Shown: positions 1 through 9,537 of the stretch, piece after piece
Position numbering within the stretch: position 1 is the first letter of the stretch
Layout: the number at the start of each line of letters is the position of its first letter
Assembly (NCBI GenBank): GCA_907163375.1
Contig: CAJQUW010011636.1
Location: forward strand, 294,501 to 358,500
Reading direction: 5' to 3'
Length of the DNA: 64,000 bases
Origin: Prostheceraeus crozeri
Taxonomy: Eukaryota; Platyhelminthes; Polycladida; Euryleptidae
Program-made: the position numbers and the translations under genes
Notes under the pieces: model-generated
Told to the model about the DNA's origin: nothing
The model's input: only the letters and a program-made list of their open reading frames with translations
Databases searched by the model: none

Positions 1-2276
1 TAATTTGATACTGTACATTTTTGGTCGGAGGAGAATCATTTCATCTATTTCCTTCCCTGCTGTTTCATCCTTAAAACAACCAAGTTTTGCCTTATTTTTT
101 ATGGAGTAGAGTGGGTGATCAGTAGGATAATTTGATGTATCAAAATATCTTTCTAAAGATTTTCCTACTTCATTGAAGTTTAAATCTTTTTGAGTGGTAA
201 TTCCTAAGAAGAAACTATCTGTATCACCACCCAACAAACGAACCTCTTTTACGAGAGGACATGGTTTTAGTATTTTATAAAAGAGTTGGTACATTTCAAG
301 CTTAGAGTAATCTAGTACAGCTTGGCCAATATAGATGGGCTTGCACAACTCAACTTCAGATTTTATCATTTTAACACCTACAAGGTCCTCATCGATAATG
401 TCTCTATCGATGAATAGAGGTGATGAGACCAATTTCTTAAATTTTGTAACATCATTGACTAGTTTATAGTTTACACGTTTTCTAACATCCTCCATCGCCT
501 TACCAAATAGACTATTATTCTGATACTTATAAAAATCTTTTTCAAAATTATTTTGGGCTAGTGCACGTTTCTGGCTGTTGCTATCAATATATGGTTTGAG
601 GAAGGCTTTCTGTCTAAATTTATTAATGCGGTGAACTCTTTTTAAAATCATACCCATTTCTAAATAAAATTTTAAGATGCTAAAGTGGACTAGATAGTTT
701 TCCTTATCATACTGGGTGAATAAAAGTTTGCGGCAAGGCTTATAGTCGGGTTGACCGCATGATTCTAGATCTTTATGAAATTGTTTCATAAAGTCGGAAA
801 ACATATATTTGGTCACTTCACCTGATTCGGGTGCGAGTGGAAAATCTACGGTTTTATGTTTAATATTATTTGGATAGATTAGATCTATCTCAAAATAATA
901 TCCCCAATCACCTTCATCTGGAATTGCTAGTATGTTAGAAGGGTTGGAGAGATGCTGAATTTCACTATCATCTAACCAGCTAAACTCAGAGTGAGGGAGT
1001 GGTTTGGATAGTGAACTACCATATAAATTATTTTGGTCATAATACTTAAGATGAGTCTGATCATCGCCTACTAATTTTGATTTTAACCTATGTTTATTTA
1101 CAAATGTGAGACCACCGCGAATTCCTCGCTCAAATAAATTATACATCTCTGGATCTTGTAAGAGATGAATGGTCTCACCAGTCATTTTAAAAGCAGACTT
1201 AAATGACATGGCTGGCAGACTGACAAAGTGGACGGGATCTAACTTATCTTCTTCTAATGCCACTCGTCGAAACTCCTGAAATACATCAGCCAGCAAAAAT
1301 ACATCTAACTTAAGATAGGCAATCATATATTCGCCAAATGTATGGCAGTCAAATTTTATCCATGCATCTTGTGCATGATCATAATCTTCGGTCTTACATT
1401 CTGCGCCGCTCAAATCATTTTTAAATTTATCTATGGGCGGAAGAGAAGTCTCGCCGAGTTTACTAATCGCATCAAAATATGCATATGGAAAGACTCCTTT
1501 CCGTGTGATAACTTCATCGGTTAGATTTGGATATTGTTTCTTAAGATTTTGTGTTAGTGGAAGAGACTTTGGATTTTGTACGAGAGAGGCCAGTGATGCA
1601 GTCATAAATTGGTAGGAATCTAAAAATTTTATATCAAAATAGACCGTCTTATTTTCTTTAGTTTTATCGACAGGCACTTTTGCTGTCATGGCCATAAACT
1701 TCTCTCTCGTTTGTGCTATTACATCAAGCTTCCACTCTTTCATTTGACCTAAACCTCCTTTTATTATCATATGGCTGTCGTAGCCCTTGAAATTATGGAA
1801 AATGACGGGTAATATACTCCGTTTCATCCTAAGTGAAAAATTGCATTTTGAACATAGTGCGATTCTAAATTTACCAGTGATGTGATCATGGTCGCGCACT
1901 TTCTTAATCTTATCATCGTCAAATGTTTTACTACATTTGGGGCAAACGTTGCAACTATCAAATTTTGCTTGATCATCTGCTGTCATATGCAATGATCTGC
2001 GATAGAGTTCACCATCATACTTTTGTTGAAATTTTACAGCCTGTTCGAGGAATTGTAGGAATTGGTAAATACAATCCTCACCTTGCCAGACGTGCATTTT
2101 ATTTTTTCTATTTTGGAAATGGTCATGCCATACTTCATAGCAGGATATGGCTGCTGGCTTGTGGATGATATCATCGATATAGCATTCGATGTCAGCATAG
2201 ATGACACGAAGAGGACTTAGTTCATCGCCATTCTCTCTATATGAAAACTCCTTTTCTTTGGGCATGCGCTCCATTT
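1..2276 (-). CDS. Polinton protein-primed DNA polymerase B, exonuclease and polymerase core (cut by window edge)
   Basis: Minus-strand reading gives the core of a protein-primed family B DNA polymerase, which would replicate the element. In order from the right: exonuclease motif I (ADIEC, near 2190-2205), a CxxC-x-C cysteine cluster followed by a DHDH stretch near 1880-1950, exonuclease II (HNFKGYD, near 1777-1797), exonuclease III (YLKLD, near 1302-1320), polymerase motif A (NNLYG, near 1018-1035), motif B (NNSLFGK, near 503-525) and motif C (DTDS, 214-225). The LRPKMYS segment at the left edge is the usual sequence shortly after motif C, so the thumb region is outside the window. The neighbouring segment 2287-3540 carries the N-terminal region. 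Motif order and wording fit Polinton polymerases well. Treated as a fossil; the reading was by eye. Confidence 0.85.
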
Positions 2277-2286
2277 GTAGTTTACC

Positions 2287-3540
2287 TCACTTACACCATT
2301 CGTAATGAGTTTCAAATCTATTTTTACTCCTAAAGTTGCGAATGCATCTGTCACAGTAATAAATCTCTGATGAGCTAGAATTTCTTAAGTGGTGGTATAA
2401 GCGAGAAATTTTGGGAATACCGCAGTAGTGCCATTCCTCACTATCATCCTGTCTTACTAATAAAAGGTTGACAACGTGGTCATAACAACTCGAACGCGAG
2501 TTGTAGCGGACACCCTTCAATCCCTTTTCCCAAACATGGAGAACTATTTTGATGTTGTTCAATTTTTCAAATTTTTCTATATCTTTAATTTTCATATCTT
2601 CACTATTGCAGTCATCAAACTTTAATTCATTCTCCCACTGTTGATACTTACTCTTGCGGTATCGGCTATACTGTACATCATTATAGTGGAGAATGGAGAG
2701 GACGGCATACTTAAAACATTGCGATTCGCAATCTACAGAAATGACTGCTGCTTTATTTCTTAAATTTTTCGGAAGTTTAAAGGAGCCTCGTCCAGAGTAG
2801 TTCTCTAATAAAGTGATTTTAATCATGGCAGTCTCAATACCATCAAAAACGAGACCACTATCACGCTCGTTAAATTTATCTATGTTTAATTTTAACCCTT
2901 GGATATGAAAATTTATCTAAGACTCGCAGTCTACAACTTCGGTTGCAGGAGAGGAGGGTATGTGAAACTCCAACCTCTCTACTATTTGACCAGTATGGTG
3001 GTCGATTTTTACATATTTTATTTTGAGATAGATGAGCGCCTTCATTCTAAAATTGACTAAATTGTTGAAGAGCGCACCAATCAAAGATGAATTTTGATGA
3101 AACCATTCTTCAAAGTCAGTAATGGTTTCTGAGGATTCCATCTGGTAGTTCCTCACTAAATTATTTATCGACACTTCAGAGAGTCGGATAGAGGAGGTGC
3201 TGTTAGTATAACTATCGTCACTGTGTGTATGTCGAAGTCTATGTGAAGATAGTTCAAAATGTGACTCAAAAGACTGAATGCATAAATCGCAAAAAAAGGA
3301 GACATCGTTAACAGAATCATCCCCACCTTCGGAGATTGATGCTGACTTAGGTTTACAAACACCTCGCTTGATGTGTCGGACGAGATCACGCTTCCTCGTG
3401 AAGATGTGTCCATAGTCAGCACATTCCCGATCGTTGCATTCCCGCGACAATGTTGACATGGAGTCGCTGTTGTTATCCAACTCGCTCGAGATGGGACTGG
3501 TATCACCTGAAAGAGAAATCATTCTTTCATCTCTGTTCAA
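2287..3540 (-). CDS. Polinton polymerase N-terminal region with C2H2 and CxxC zinc-binding segments
   Basis: Two minus-strand open segments (2917-3540 and 2287-2826) lie directly upstream of the polymerase core and have the composition usual for the N-terminal part of Polinton polymerase proteins. The first has a C2H2-like pair (CxxxC...H...H, with a lone C after it) and a second finger (FFCDLCIQSF...H...H), then a stretch ending in FHIPSSPATEV, a beta-rich segment common before the core. The second has CFKYAVLSILH (a form of the conserved CF.YAVLA.LH motif), a HYCGIPKISRL segment and a terminal finger (YYCDRC...H...C). This arrangement is widespread in metazoan Polintons, where the fingers are assumed to bind nucleic acid or the terminal protein. 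Part of a fossil element; no attempt was made to define a single intact protein. Confidence 0.7.
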
Positions 3541-3864
3541 GTCTCAGTGTATTGTTACAACCTACCTTGACTCAACAACTCTAAACTTTCCTCGAGAAGG
3601 GAGGGCGTTGGTGATGAAGTTGATGCCTCAAATTGAGGAAGATGCTATTAGCCACACGTTTGAGGGAGATGAGAGAGGAAATCTTCAACTTACCATTTCA
3701 ACGAAATCAAGTTTAAGGTTGATACTTCAACAAGATAGAGACTTCACTCAAATTTGGAATTCACGAGATAGCAGTTCACTTGTACACCTCAAATAATAAC
3801 AGAATTCGCTAGAGAACACTTCACTTATACGTCTCAAAGACAGAGTGAAATGATACGGATGTCA

Positions 3865-3960
3865 CTTTACATATATATACTTTCATATTCATCATTCATT
3901 GGCTGTTCATTCTGATTGGTTGCTTGTTGATAGTTAAGAATTAGAAAACATTTCAAAGTT
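3865..3960 (+). promoter_or_regulatory. Candidate promoter between divergent Polinton genes
   Basis: An ACATATATATAC run near 3869-3881 could be a TATA element about 100 bases before the plus-strand start at 3977. It is followed by ATTGG-type boxes (inverted CCAAT) near 3898 and 3917. The minus-strand polymerase unit starts about 330 bases to the left, so the region may serve both directions. Support is motif-level only. Confidence 0.4.
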
Positions 3961-3976
3961 ATTATTCACAGTCAAC

Positions 3977-4426
3977 ATGACAAGCCCTCCGACAACACCG
4001 AATACAAAATTCTCTTCTCCATGCTCAACACCAAAGGCGCTCGTTGCACCAAACGCTCCAACGAAGGGGAAGGTAGAGAAGGTGTACCGACTGGACAATA
4101 TCAGAAAGTTGTCATTAGCAGCGAATGACGAAGAGGAGAGTGTATGTGAGAAGGAGTGTCCCGACTTAACAGGCGTGAGGTGGAAGTATCTGCAGTACGA
4201 TACTGACGATGTGATGGAGATCATCAGCAGCAAATTCCTCCACCAATTATGTGAGTGGTACACCCCTAACTCCCAGCCACGAACTATGGCGGAGTGGGAG
4301 TATATTGACAAAGTGAGGCTCGCAGTGGAAGAACGATTGAAACAAGTGAACTGTTTTTGTGATCTATGTGAAGCCAGACTCTGGGACGATATTGACGATG
4401 AAGACCTTTTGAAATACATGCCATAA
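3977..4426 (+). CDS. Uncharacterised 149-residue Polinton-associated protein
   Basis: This open frame of 149 codons starts at an ATG about 100 bases after a TATA-like run, and its stop codon overlaps an AATAAA signal (4425-4430), so it looks like a compact real gene. Residues 1-35 are rich in Pro, Ser and Thr with several TP/SP pairs, which suggests a disordered, phosphorylatable head. The middle has an acidic patch (residues 50-56) and a hydrophobic/aromatic helix-like part (WKYLQYD, FLHQLCEWY, MAEWEYIDKVRLAVEERL). The end has CFCDLCEARLWDDIDDEDL, a possible half zinc site followed by a strongly acidic tail. It is transcribed divergently from the polymerase and so probably belongs to the same element. 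I do not recognise its family and assign no function. Confidence 0.55.
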   Translation: MTSPPTTPNTKFSSPCSTPKALVAPNAPTKGKVEKVYRLDNIRKLSLAANDEEESVCEKECPDLTGVRWKYLQYDTDDVMEIISSKFLHQLCEWYTPNSQPRTMAEWEYIDKVRLAVEERLKQVNCFCDLCEARLWDDIDDEDLLKYMP

Positions 4427-5021
4427 TAAATTTTTATTTCATATTATCTTTGCTTTCATACTGACTTACTTGAATGGGGCTTCAGTGGATGATTTAGCCA
4501 TGTATACTTTTTCATTTGGAAATAGTAGCACACTTAGTTTAACTTGCAATTCTTATAACATTTCATATGGATGATAATGGTAGATGAAATAGTGTTAGAT
4601 AAAATTAAGATAGCTTACACTTCTGATACAGGGATAGCAATCGACTGCGATCCATGTGTAAAGAGTTTGTTAGACTACGGAAGAGAGAAGTGTGTTATGT
4701 TGCGTGTGGCGCGTGAGTGTCCTCCCATTTCATTCCATTCATCAATTCATCTCATTGATAGAGACAGGTAGAACTCATGGTTCTCATAACGTATGCAATG
4801 GATAGTTTATAAGGCAACCTTCGACAGTTGGCTAAATGTCGCCCTGGCGCGAATGCATACTACGTTGAGACAGAGGCAATCACTTGCAAACATGACGCAG
4901 AGAGGTTTAGCAAGATTGACCATTGCCGAATGTCCCTTGCGGTATACATAGCTACGGGTTTCATCGCCGCCCTTTACAGGAACGCCCGTCGAAAGGAAGT
5001 ATTACACCGAACTTCATTTGC

Positions 5022-5109
5022 AACGTTCAAGTTGACTGATAGCAGATTCAACTTAATGATAGTATTCGCCAGTCCGAAGACTGCCCAGGGCAAACCGCGT
5101 GGAGGTTCT
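5022..5109 (+). repeat. 88-bp direct repeat, copy 1
   Basis: This 88-base block, from AACGTTCAAGTTGACTGATA to GGAGGTTCT, recurs almost perfectly at 5551-5638 (one visible difference, CGCGTGG against CGCGAGG). The shared phrase GGGATAGCAATCGACTGC also occurs near 4632 and 5531. The near identity suggests a recent local duplication inside the arm-family sequence. Confidence 0.85.
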
Positions 5110-5179
5110 ATCATGTCTTGCCCCATGGTGGCCCTTAAGATAGCCGATGGTTCATTCTCGGGGTGTGAATTTAAGTTGA

Positions 5180-5437
5180 CTATTGGCTGGAATAGTCAAT
5201 GGGTATGACGGTTAGGTTGTCATAGACCCTATACCGCGTAGCTCGTGCTGGTGCATCTGGAACCTTTCGGATGCGAGTGGCATTTGGAGTCCACACCCCA
5301 TCCGTCCAAACGATCTTCTTGATCTTACCCTTCTTCTCATCCTCTTCATCCCACTCGTCGAGGATGACGAACTCGGGAATGGCGTTGTCTTCATCGATGA
5401 AGACGGGAATGCTGTTGGCAGGAGACGTTGCTTCCAT
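5180..5437 (-). CDS. Hypothetical acidic 85-residue ORF
   Basis: A minus-strand frame of 85 codons lies between the two 88-bp repeats. The first half is acidic (DEWDEEDEKK near residues 27-36). The second half is basic/aromatic, with a Val-Trp repeat (KKIVWTDGVWTP) and an Arg-rich stretch. Its composition looks more protein-like than the surrounding random frames and it could be a small accessory gene of the neighbouring element. There is no recognisable domain and no clear promoter or polyadenylation signal. It may be chance. Confidence 0.3.
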   Translation of the reverse strand: MEATSPANSIPVFIDEDNAIPEFVILDEWDEEDEKKGKIKKIVWTDGVWTPNATRIRKVPDAPARATRYRVYDNLTVIPIDYSSQ

Positions 5438-5550
5438 CGTGACTTGAAATTGAATGAGAAGCGCTACAATCTTCTGGCTTATGTAGGGTTTTCAACAATG
5501 AATTGCTCAACAGCGAATCAGAATGCTTCAGGGATAGCAATCGACTGCAT

Positions 5551-5638
5551 AACGTTCAAGTTGACTGATAGCAGATTCAACTTAATGATAGTATTCGCCA
5601 GTCCGAAGACTGCCCAGGGCAAACCGCGAGGAGGTTCT
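5551..5638 (+). repeat. 88-bp direct repeat, copy 2
   Basis: Second copy of the 5022-5109 block. It ends exactly where the foldback element at 5639 begins, so the foldback element may have inserted at, or captured, this junction. Confidence 0.85.
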
Positions 5639-5821
5639 TTCAAATGAGTTATCATTCAGTGACAGAGGATGAAGTAAAGTGTACAAATAGACACTTTTCG
5701 TTGGTGTAACTGCAAATTTTAACATCGAAATTTCAGGAAAATTGTTGATATACTTTAACGAAAAGTGTCTGTTTGTGCACTTTACTTCATCCTCTGTCAC
5801 TGAATGATAACTCATTTGAAA
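5639..5821. repeat. Foldback (palindromic) element, arms about 64 bp
   Basis: The left arm 5639-5702 (TTCAAATGAGTTATCATTCA...) and right arm 5757-5821 are nearly perfect reverse complements, differing at two or three bases, with a loop of about 54 bases. There is no coding capacity. This is typical of a MITE or foldback element. Confidence 0.9.
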
Positions 5822-6100
5822 GATCATGATCTGTAGATGATTTCTATAATAACCAGTTCAACAAAATACCAATTTGTGTAACTTTTATGAGCAAAAATTC
5901 GAAAAAATGGAGTCAACACCTTAAATGTCACAATTTTACCATTGGAAATACATAGGATTTTGTTATCCTCTCTATTTCTGAAAAGCAAATGATCTGATCC
6001 GGCAGACGCGAAGTTTTGCAGTAGGTTAGAGGTGTACTATGCTATGTGAAAGTTTTGTGTACTACCTCGTTCCCTGCACAACTTCACGCTGGCTCCCGGA

Positions 6101-8022
6101 CTAAGTACATGGACCCTGAGAATCTTCTTCATTCTGATAATCAGTGAGTATCCTAGCAGTCTGTCGTTTCCTCTTTCCAGCAGTAGAATGTCTATTTGCG
6201 GACGGAATGGGTAATAGATCGAGCCATGATACCGCGGCTGGTTTAGAAGGTGCAGTCAGTACGCTATTCACGAAAGCGTCGACAGGCGGTTCAGACAGGG
6301 CCACGGTAGAAGGTGCAGACGAGAACATGTCAGGAGGTGCAGACAGGGCCACGGCAGAAGGTGCAGACGAGACTATGGCAGGAGGTGCAGACAGGGCCAC
6401 GGCAGAAGGTGCAGACGAGACTATGGCAGGAGGTGCAGACAGGGCCACGACAGAAGGTGCAGATGAAACCATGGCAGAAGGTGCAGACGAGACCATGGCA
6501 GGAGGTGCAGACAAGGCCACAGCAGAAGGTGCAGACGAGACCATGGCAGGAGGTGCAGACAAGGCCACGGCAGAAGGTGCAGACGAGAACATGGCAGACG
6601 ACTCCGCTACTGTCGGTGGAACATTCTCAGTATCTGAAATAAAATGAGTGCAATATTACATACAAGAGTTGGTCGTTGAATGCTATTACTGATGATTCCA
6701 TCAACGATTTATGTATCAACCTCTCAACATGCAATGAAGAATATTCGATATAATCAGTTGTTAATTAAACACTTAAGTTATTTATGTGCTCACCTGTAAC
6801 TAGCTCAGTAACACTTGCTGGTGCGAAATGTTCATCATCAAAGATATCACGGTTGTATGGATATATACCGCAAGATTTGAATCCTGTCACCGCTTTATCC
6901 ATTGTACAAGATTTTGCATAACTTGCCGAGAACAGTTCTGCAACATCATATTGGGTTATTCGTTTGCTTGGGTGGTTAATTAGGAAATTGGTGCATTGTT
7001 TTTGGTAATTCGACTTCAAAGAAGAAAAAAATGTCTTGTCCAGAGGCTGTAACTTGTGACTGCTGTGTGGCGGTATAGTCAACAAGAGGATGTTACTTGC
7101 TCTTGCCTTCTCAATTGCTTCAATTGTGCAATGACTGTGATGATTGTCCATTATTAGTAGAATCTTCTTGTTCTCAGTTGGACGAGTGTGATCTATAAAA
7201 TGCTGGAGCCATTGAACAAATAGTTCATTTGCAATCCAACCATTAGGTGATGTCATACCAAGAGTTCCCTCTGGAGAATTTCGTAGTAAAAGATCTTTCA
7301 TATATTTCCGTTTGAATATCATGGCTGGGGGGACAAATACCGTTCCGGATGCGTTAAAACAACATATTACAGTTGTTGTTTCTCCTTTCTCACCGGAAGC
7401 AACAATGCCGACTTGTTTTGATCCTTTTTTTTAAACAATTTTAGTTGACCTAGTTGGAACTGTGGATAGGCCACTTTCATCCACATTATATATATTTCCG
7501 GGAGAAAATTTGTGATTCGACATCGATGCTTCAAGAAGATCGAAAAACTTTCTGACTTGAACTCTGTTGAACCCTGCTAGTCTTGCAATGCTAGTTTTTT
7601 CAGCCGTTCGCACTGAGATTTCTTTGTGTCTATCAAGAAACCCGTAAAACCAATCATAACCTGCAATTTTCTTTTCATTACAGAAACGATGAGGAATGCC
7701 ATTACGAGTAACGAAATCATACGCCAACTTCCTTATTTGGGTCGCTGAAATACCATGCATCATGACCTGTAACTTGATGATATGATCAACAAGTTCTGAT
7801 TCTTGATTTTGATTTAGAGTAGTTTTAATCGGACCTTTCTGACCGGTAGTTAACGTTTCCTTTAACGCATCGGAATAAGGTTGTCTTAGGAACATTGTAT
7901 TTTTCTGATGCTGCCTTGAATGATAAAGTACTATTTCTAATCTCCTCGGCAGCTTTCTGCATATTGTTCATATCCCACTTGAAGCGGTTGGATTCCGGTT
8001 TACGCTTGTATAGGCGTGGCAT
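6101..8022 (-). pseudogene. Tigger/pogo-like transposase with CENP-B HTH and DDE_1 domain, frameshifted
   Basis: The protein would bind the transposon ends and catalyse cut-and-paste transposition in the nucleus. From the right: a pipsqueak/CENP-B N-terminal HTH (8022 to about 7840, with AASEKYNVPKTTLFR), a CENP-B-type second HTH (about 7840-7560, with GYDWFYGFLDRH), and the DDE core with first catalytic Asp in YNVDESG (near 7470), MDNHHSH (near 7150) and PPHSSHKLQPLDK (near 7050). Two frame changes are apparent: one near 7830-7890 between the HTHs, and one at the T run near 7425-7435. A final intron looks real: donor CAG/GTGAGC near 6795 and acceptor TTTATTTCAG/ATACTG near 6635. The last exon encodes a Ser/Ala/Pro repeat, then LDLLPIPSANRH, a C-terminal motif usual for Tigger-like proteins. 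The broken frames suggest it is inactive. Confidence 0.8.
6290..6605. repeat. In-frame 48/24-bp tandem repeat in the transposase tail
   Basis: Alternating GGTGCAGACAGGGCCACGGC- and GGTGCAGACGAGAC-type units repeat about 13 times. On the minus strand they encode alternating SSAPSAVALSAPPAMV-like 16-residue blocks within the last exon. Every unit is a multiple of 3, so copy-number changes would keep the frame. Confidence 0.9.
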
Positions 8023-9160
8023 CTGAAATAAAAGATAGGCTTTCGTTTTCTATATGTCTACTTCATGTTACGTAATGTTTTATAATTTTGATATTTTATA
8101 TTGAATTACTATAATTTATCAAGTAAAATGCATGCTATATTTTTAGTACTTCAGCTTGCATTTCGAAAGAATGAATAAATTCAAAAGACTACATCTATAA
8201 CTACGACAACTTAAATAGGCCTACATGCGTCTAAGATTCATCAATAACCAAAAGCTACAAAATTTATCAAAATAAATTGCCGGAATAATGTAATTGTAGG
8301 CTATGTATACAAGCGTAAGTGTAGCGAAAGCTCAAGACATTTTATCATACCAAAAAGCATGATATATAGTTCAATAAAATATGTTTTAAGATCTTGACTT
8401 ACGTTGGGTAAGATGGAACAGTGATACACAATTTCTGTTGGGCTTATAAAATACAATACTTGTTTTAAAATATATGATAACCATTATAATGAATTTATGG
8501 CTGAATCAATTAGGCTATTAAACATAAAATATCCATACTTCACAACTGATGGTTAGGGCGACTTCCAAGAAAAACCGCTAAAAGTTTTTAAATATTTGTT
8601 CAGCGAGATGAATCTTAATATGAGCTATTATCTTTTACATTTTATGTACAACTCGATTGTCAGATAGGCCTACAGTTATAAAACACGTCATGTGGCCATA
8701 TAAGAACGATAATCCATTTAGGATAAGAATATATCATATTTATAAATTTTAGGTAAGATGGAACGTTGTTCCATTATTCCCCTACCTAAGTATTCCATCA
8801 TACCCGAATCAATATCTTTTGTAAAATGATGCTACTGATAGGACAGGCTGTCTTATGTTTAACATTGCATAGATTACTCGAATAGCATTAACCGATACTT
8901 AGATCTCATTGTAATTTTACAGAAGCAATTTTTACTTACCACAAAACAACTGTTCGTCCGTCTCACAACTGATTGTCGTGTCTACTGTCTTACCACGCGG
9001 TTTGCAAGTCACGAGTTATTCATCACATCACTTCTATAAATAGACCATCACACCGAAAACGCCATTATAGCGTAGTCAACGTTAGACCGTGGGAATGATA
9101 GTTATTCCATCATTCCCAACGTTCCATCATACCCATAATTCCCCTACCACAAGCCACTGG
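8023..9160. other. Transposon 5' region with repeated GGGTAWGATGGAAC-like motifs
   Basis: No open frame is seen. Related motifs occur as GGGTAAGATGGAAC (near 8408, plus), GGTAAGATGGAACGTTGTTCC (near 8752), ATTCCATCATACCC (near 8800) and, near the end, ATTCCATCATTCCC, GTTCCATCATACCC and ATTCCCCTACC (9100-9150). Such subterminal iterons are usual transposase binding sites; that role is inferred here. Confidence 0.5.
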
Positions 9161-9245
9161 TGCCAAAGGAATGCTCAAAAATCCGTGGACGGGACTGGTA
9201 TTGCTGCGATCGTTTTAATCGAAATGATATGATGAAATCAATTCG

Positions 9246-9465
9246 AGCAATTCTATTAATGTGTCCATGCCTCGACTGTGGTAGAAAAAGCAAAAATTAT
9301 ATCACGAAAATTCAAAATTTTCCATTTTTCAATATCGTTATATTCGAAATTGATCAAGATCATAGACCCATTCTATTGGTGTGCAGCTGCCTCGGCTGTG
9401 GAGGCGGTCAAAGTATAGGGCTTATCACAAAAAATCAAAACTTTCCGATTTTTCCCAAAAATTTC
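9246..9465 (+). repeat. Diverged tandem duplication of about 120 bp
   Basis: The block beginning ATTCTATTAATGTGTCCATG near 9250 is echoed from about 9371 by ATTCTATTGGTGTGCAGCTG and continues through TCACRAAAA.TCAAAA.TTTCC. A 125-codon frame crosses both copies, but its apparent internal repeat comes from the DNA duplication and I do not call it a gene. Confidence 0.6.
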
Positions 9466-9537
9466 CATCATTTTCCGGAAAATTTTCATCACTGCTACTA
9501 TCTCACGATTTTAGATGGCGTCTCGCAAAGCTTATAA

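Larger units (their letters stand above)
1..4430. mobile_element. Polinton/Maverick element, partial fossil
   Basis: This is part of a large self-synthesising DNA element of the Polinton/Maverick (adintovirus-like) class, running off the left edge of the window. Two divergent transcription units are visible: a protein-primed family B DNA polymerase on the minus strand, and a 149-residue gene on the plus strand at 3977-4426. They are separated by a short region with TATA-like and CCAAT-like sequences. No capsid, packaging ATPase, protease or integrase is seen, so those parts would lie to the left or be absent. The visible polymerase core keeps its motifs, so I judge it not very old, although the element is not clearly whole. 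The right end is uncertain: coding stops at 4426, and repeat-family sequence (4660-5638) that could be terminal follows. Confidence 0.8.
4660..5638. repeat. Diverged copy of the long-arm repeat family of the 34.9-47.5 kb element
   Basis: The segment around 4694-4745 (TGCGTGTGGCGCGTGAGTGT followed by CC...TTCATTCCATT) matches the arm sequence at 36070-36110 (minus) and 46290-46330 (plus) with scattered differences. The match resumes at 4920-5060, where CCCTTGC..., GCCG..TTTACAGGAACGCC and GGAAGTATTA..CGAA line up with 46500-46580. The order of matched blocks is the same in both places, so this is a truncated, older relative of the arm. It sits just beyond the Polinton coding region, so it could be that element's terminal repeat or an independent insertion. 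Confidence 0.55.
6101..9150 (-). mobile_element. Tigger/pogo-like DNA transposon, degraded
   Basis: A CENP-B/DDE-type transposase (6101-8022, minus) sits to the left of about 1.1 kb of noncoding DNA. That DNA carries repeated GGGTAWGATGGAAC-type motifs near 8407, 8752, 8798 and 9104-9140. The right (5') end is placed near 9150, where the motif cluster stops. I could not find a matching left inverted repeat between 5820 and 6100, so the left end is either lost or not recognised, and no TA duplication is claimed. Confidence 0.6.

Noticed and set aside
3434-3796. 120-codon plus-strand frame
   Set aside because: It overlaps the zinc-finger-bearing polymerase N-terminal region on the minus strand and has no domain features; probably a shadow.
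6144-6647. Long plus-strand frames rich in Gly, Ala, Asp and Glu (GGADRATAEGADE)
   Set aside because: They are the opposite-strand shadow of the transposase minisatellite; the minus strand has the splice acceptor and the conserved C-terminal motif.
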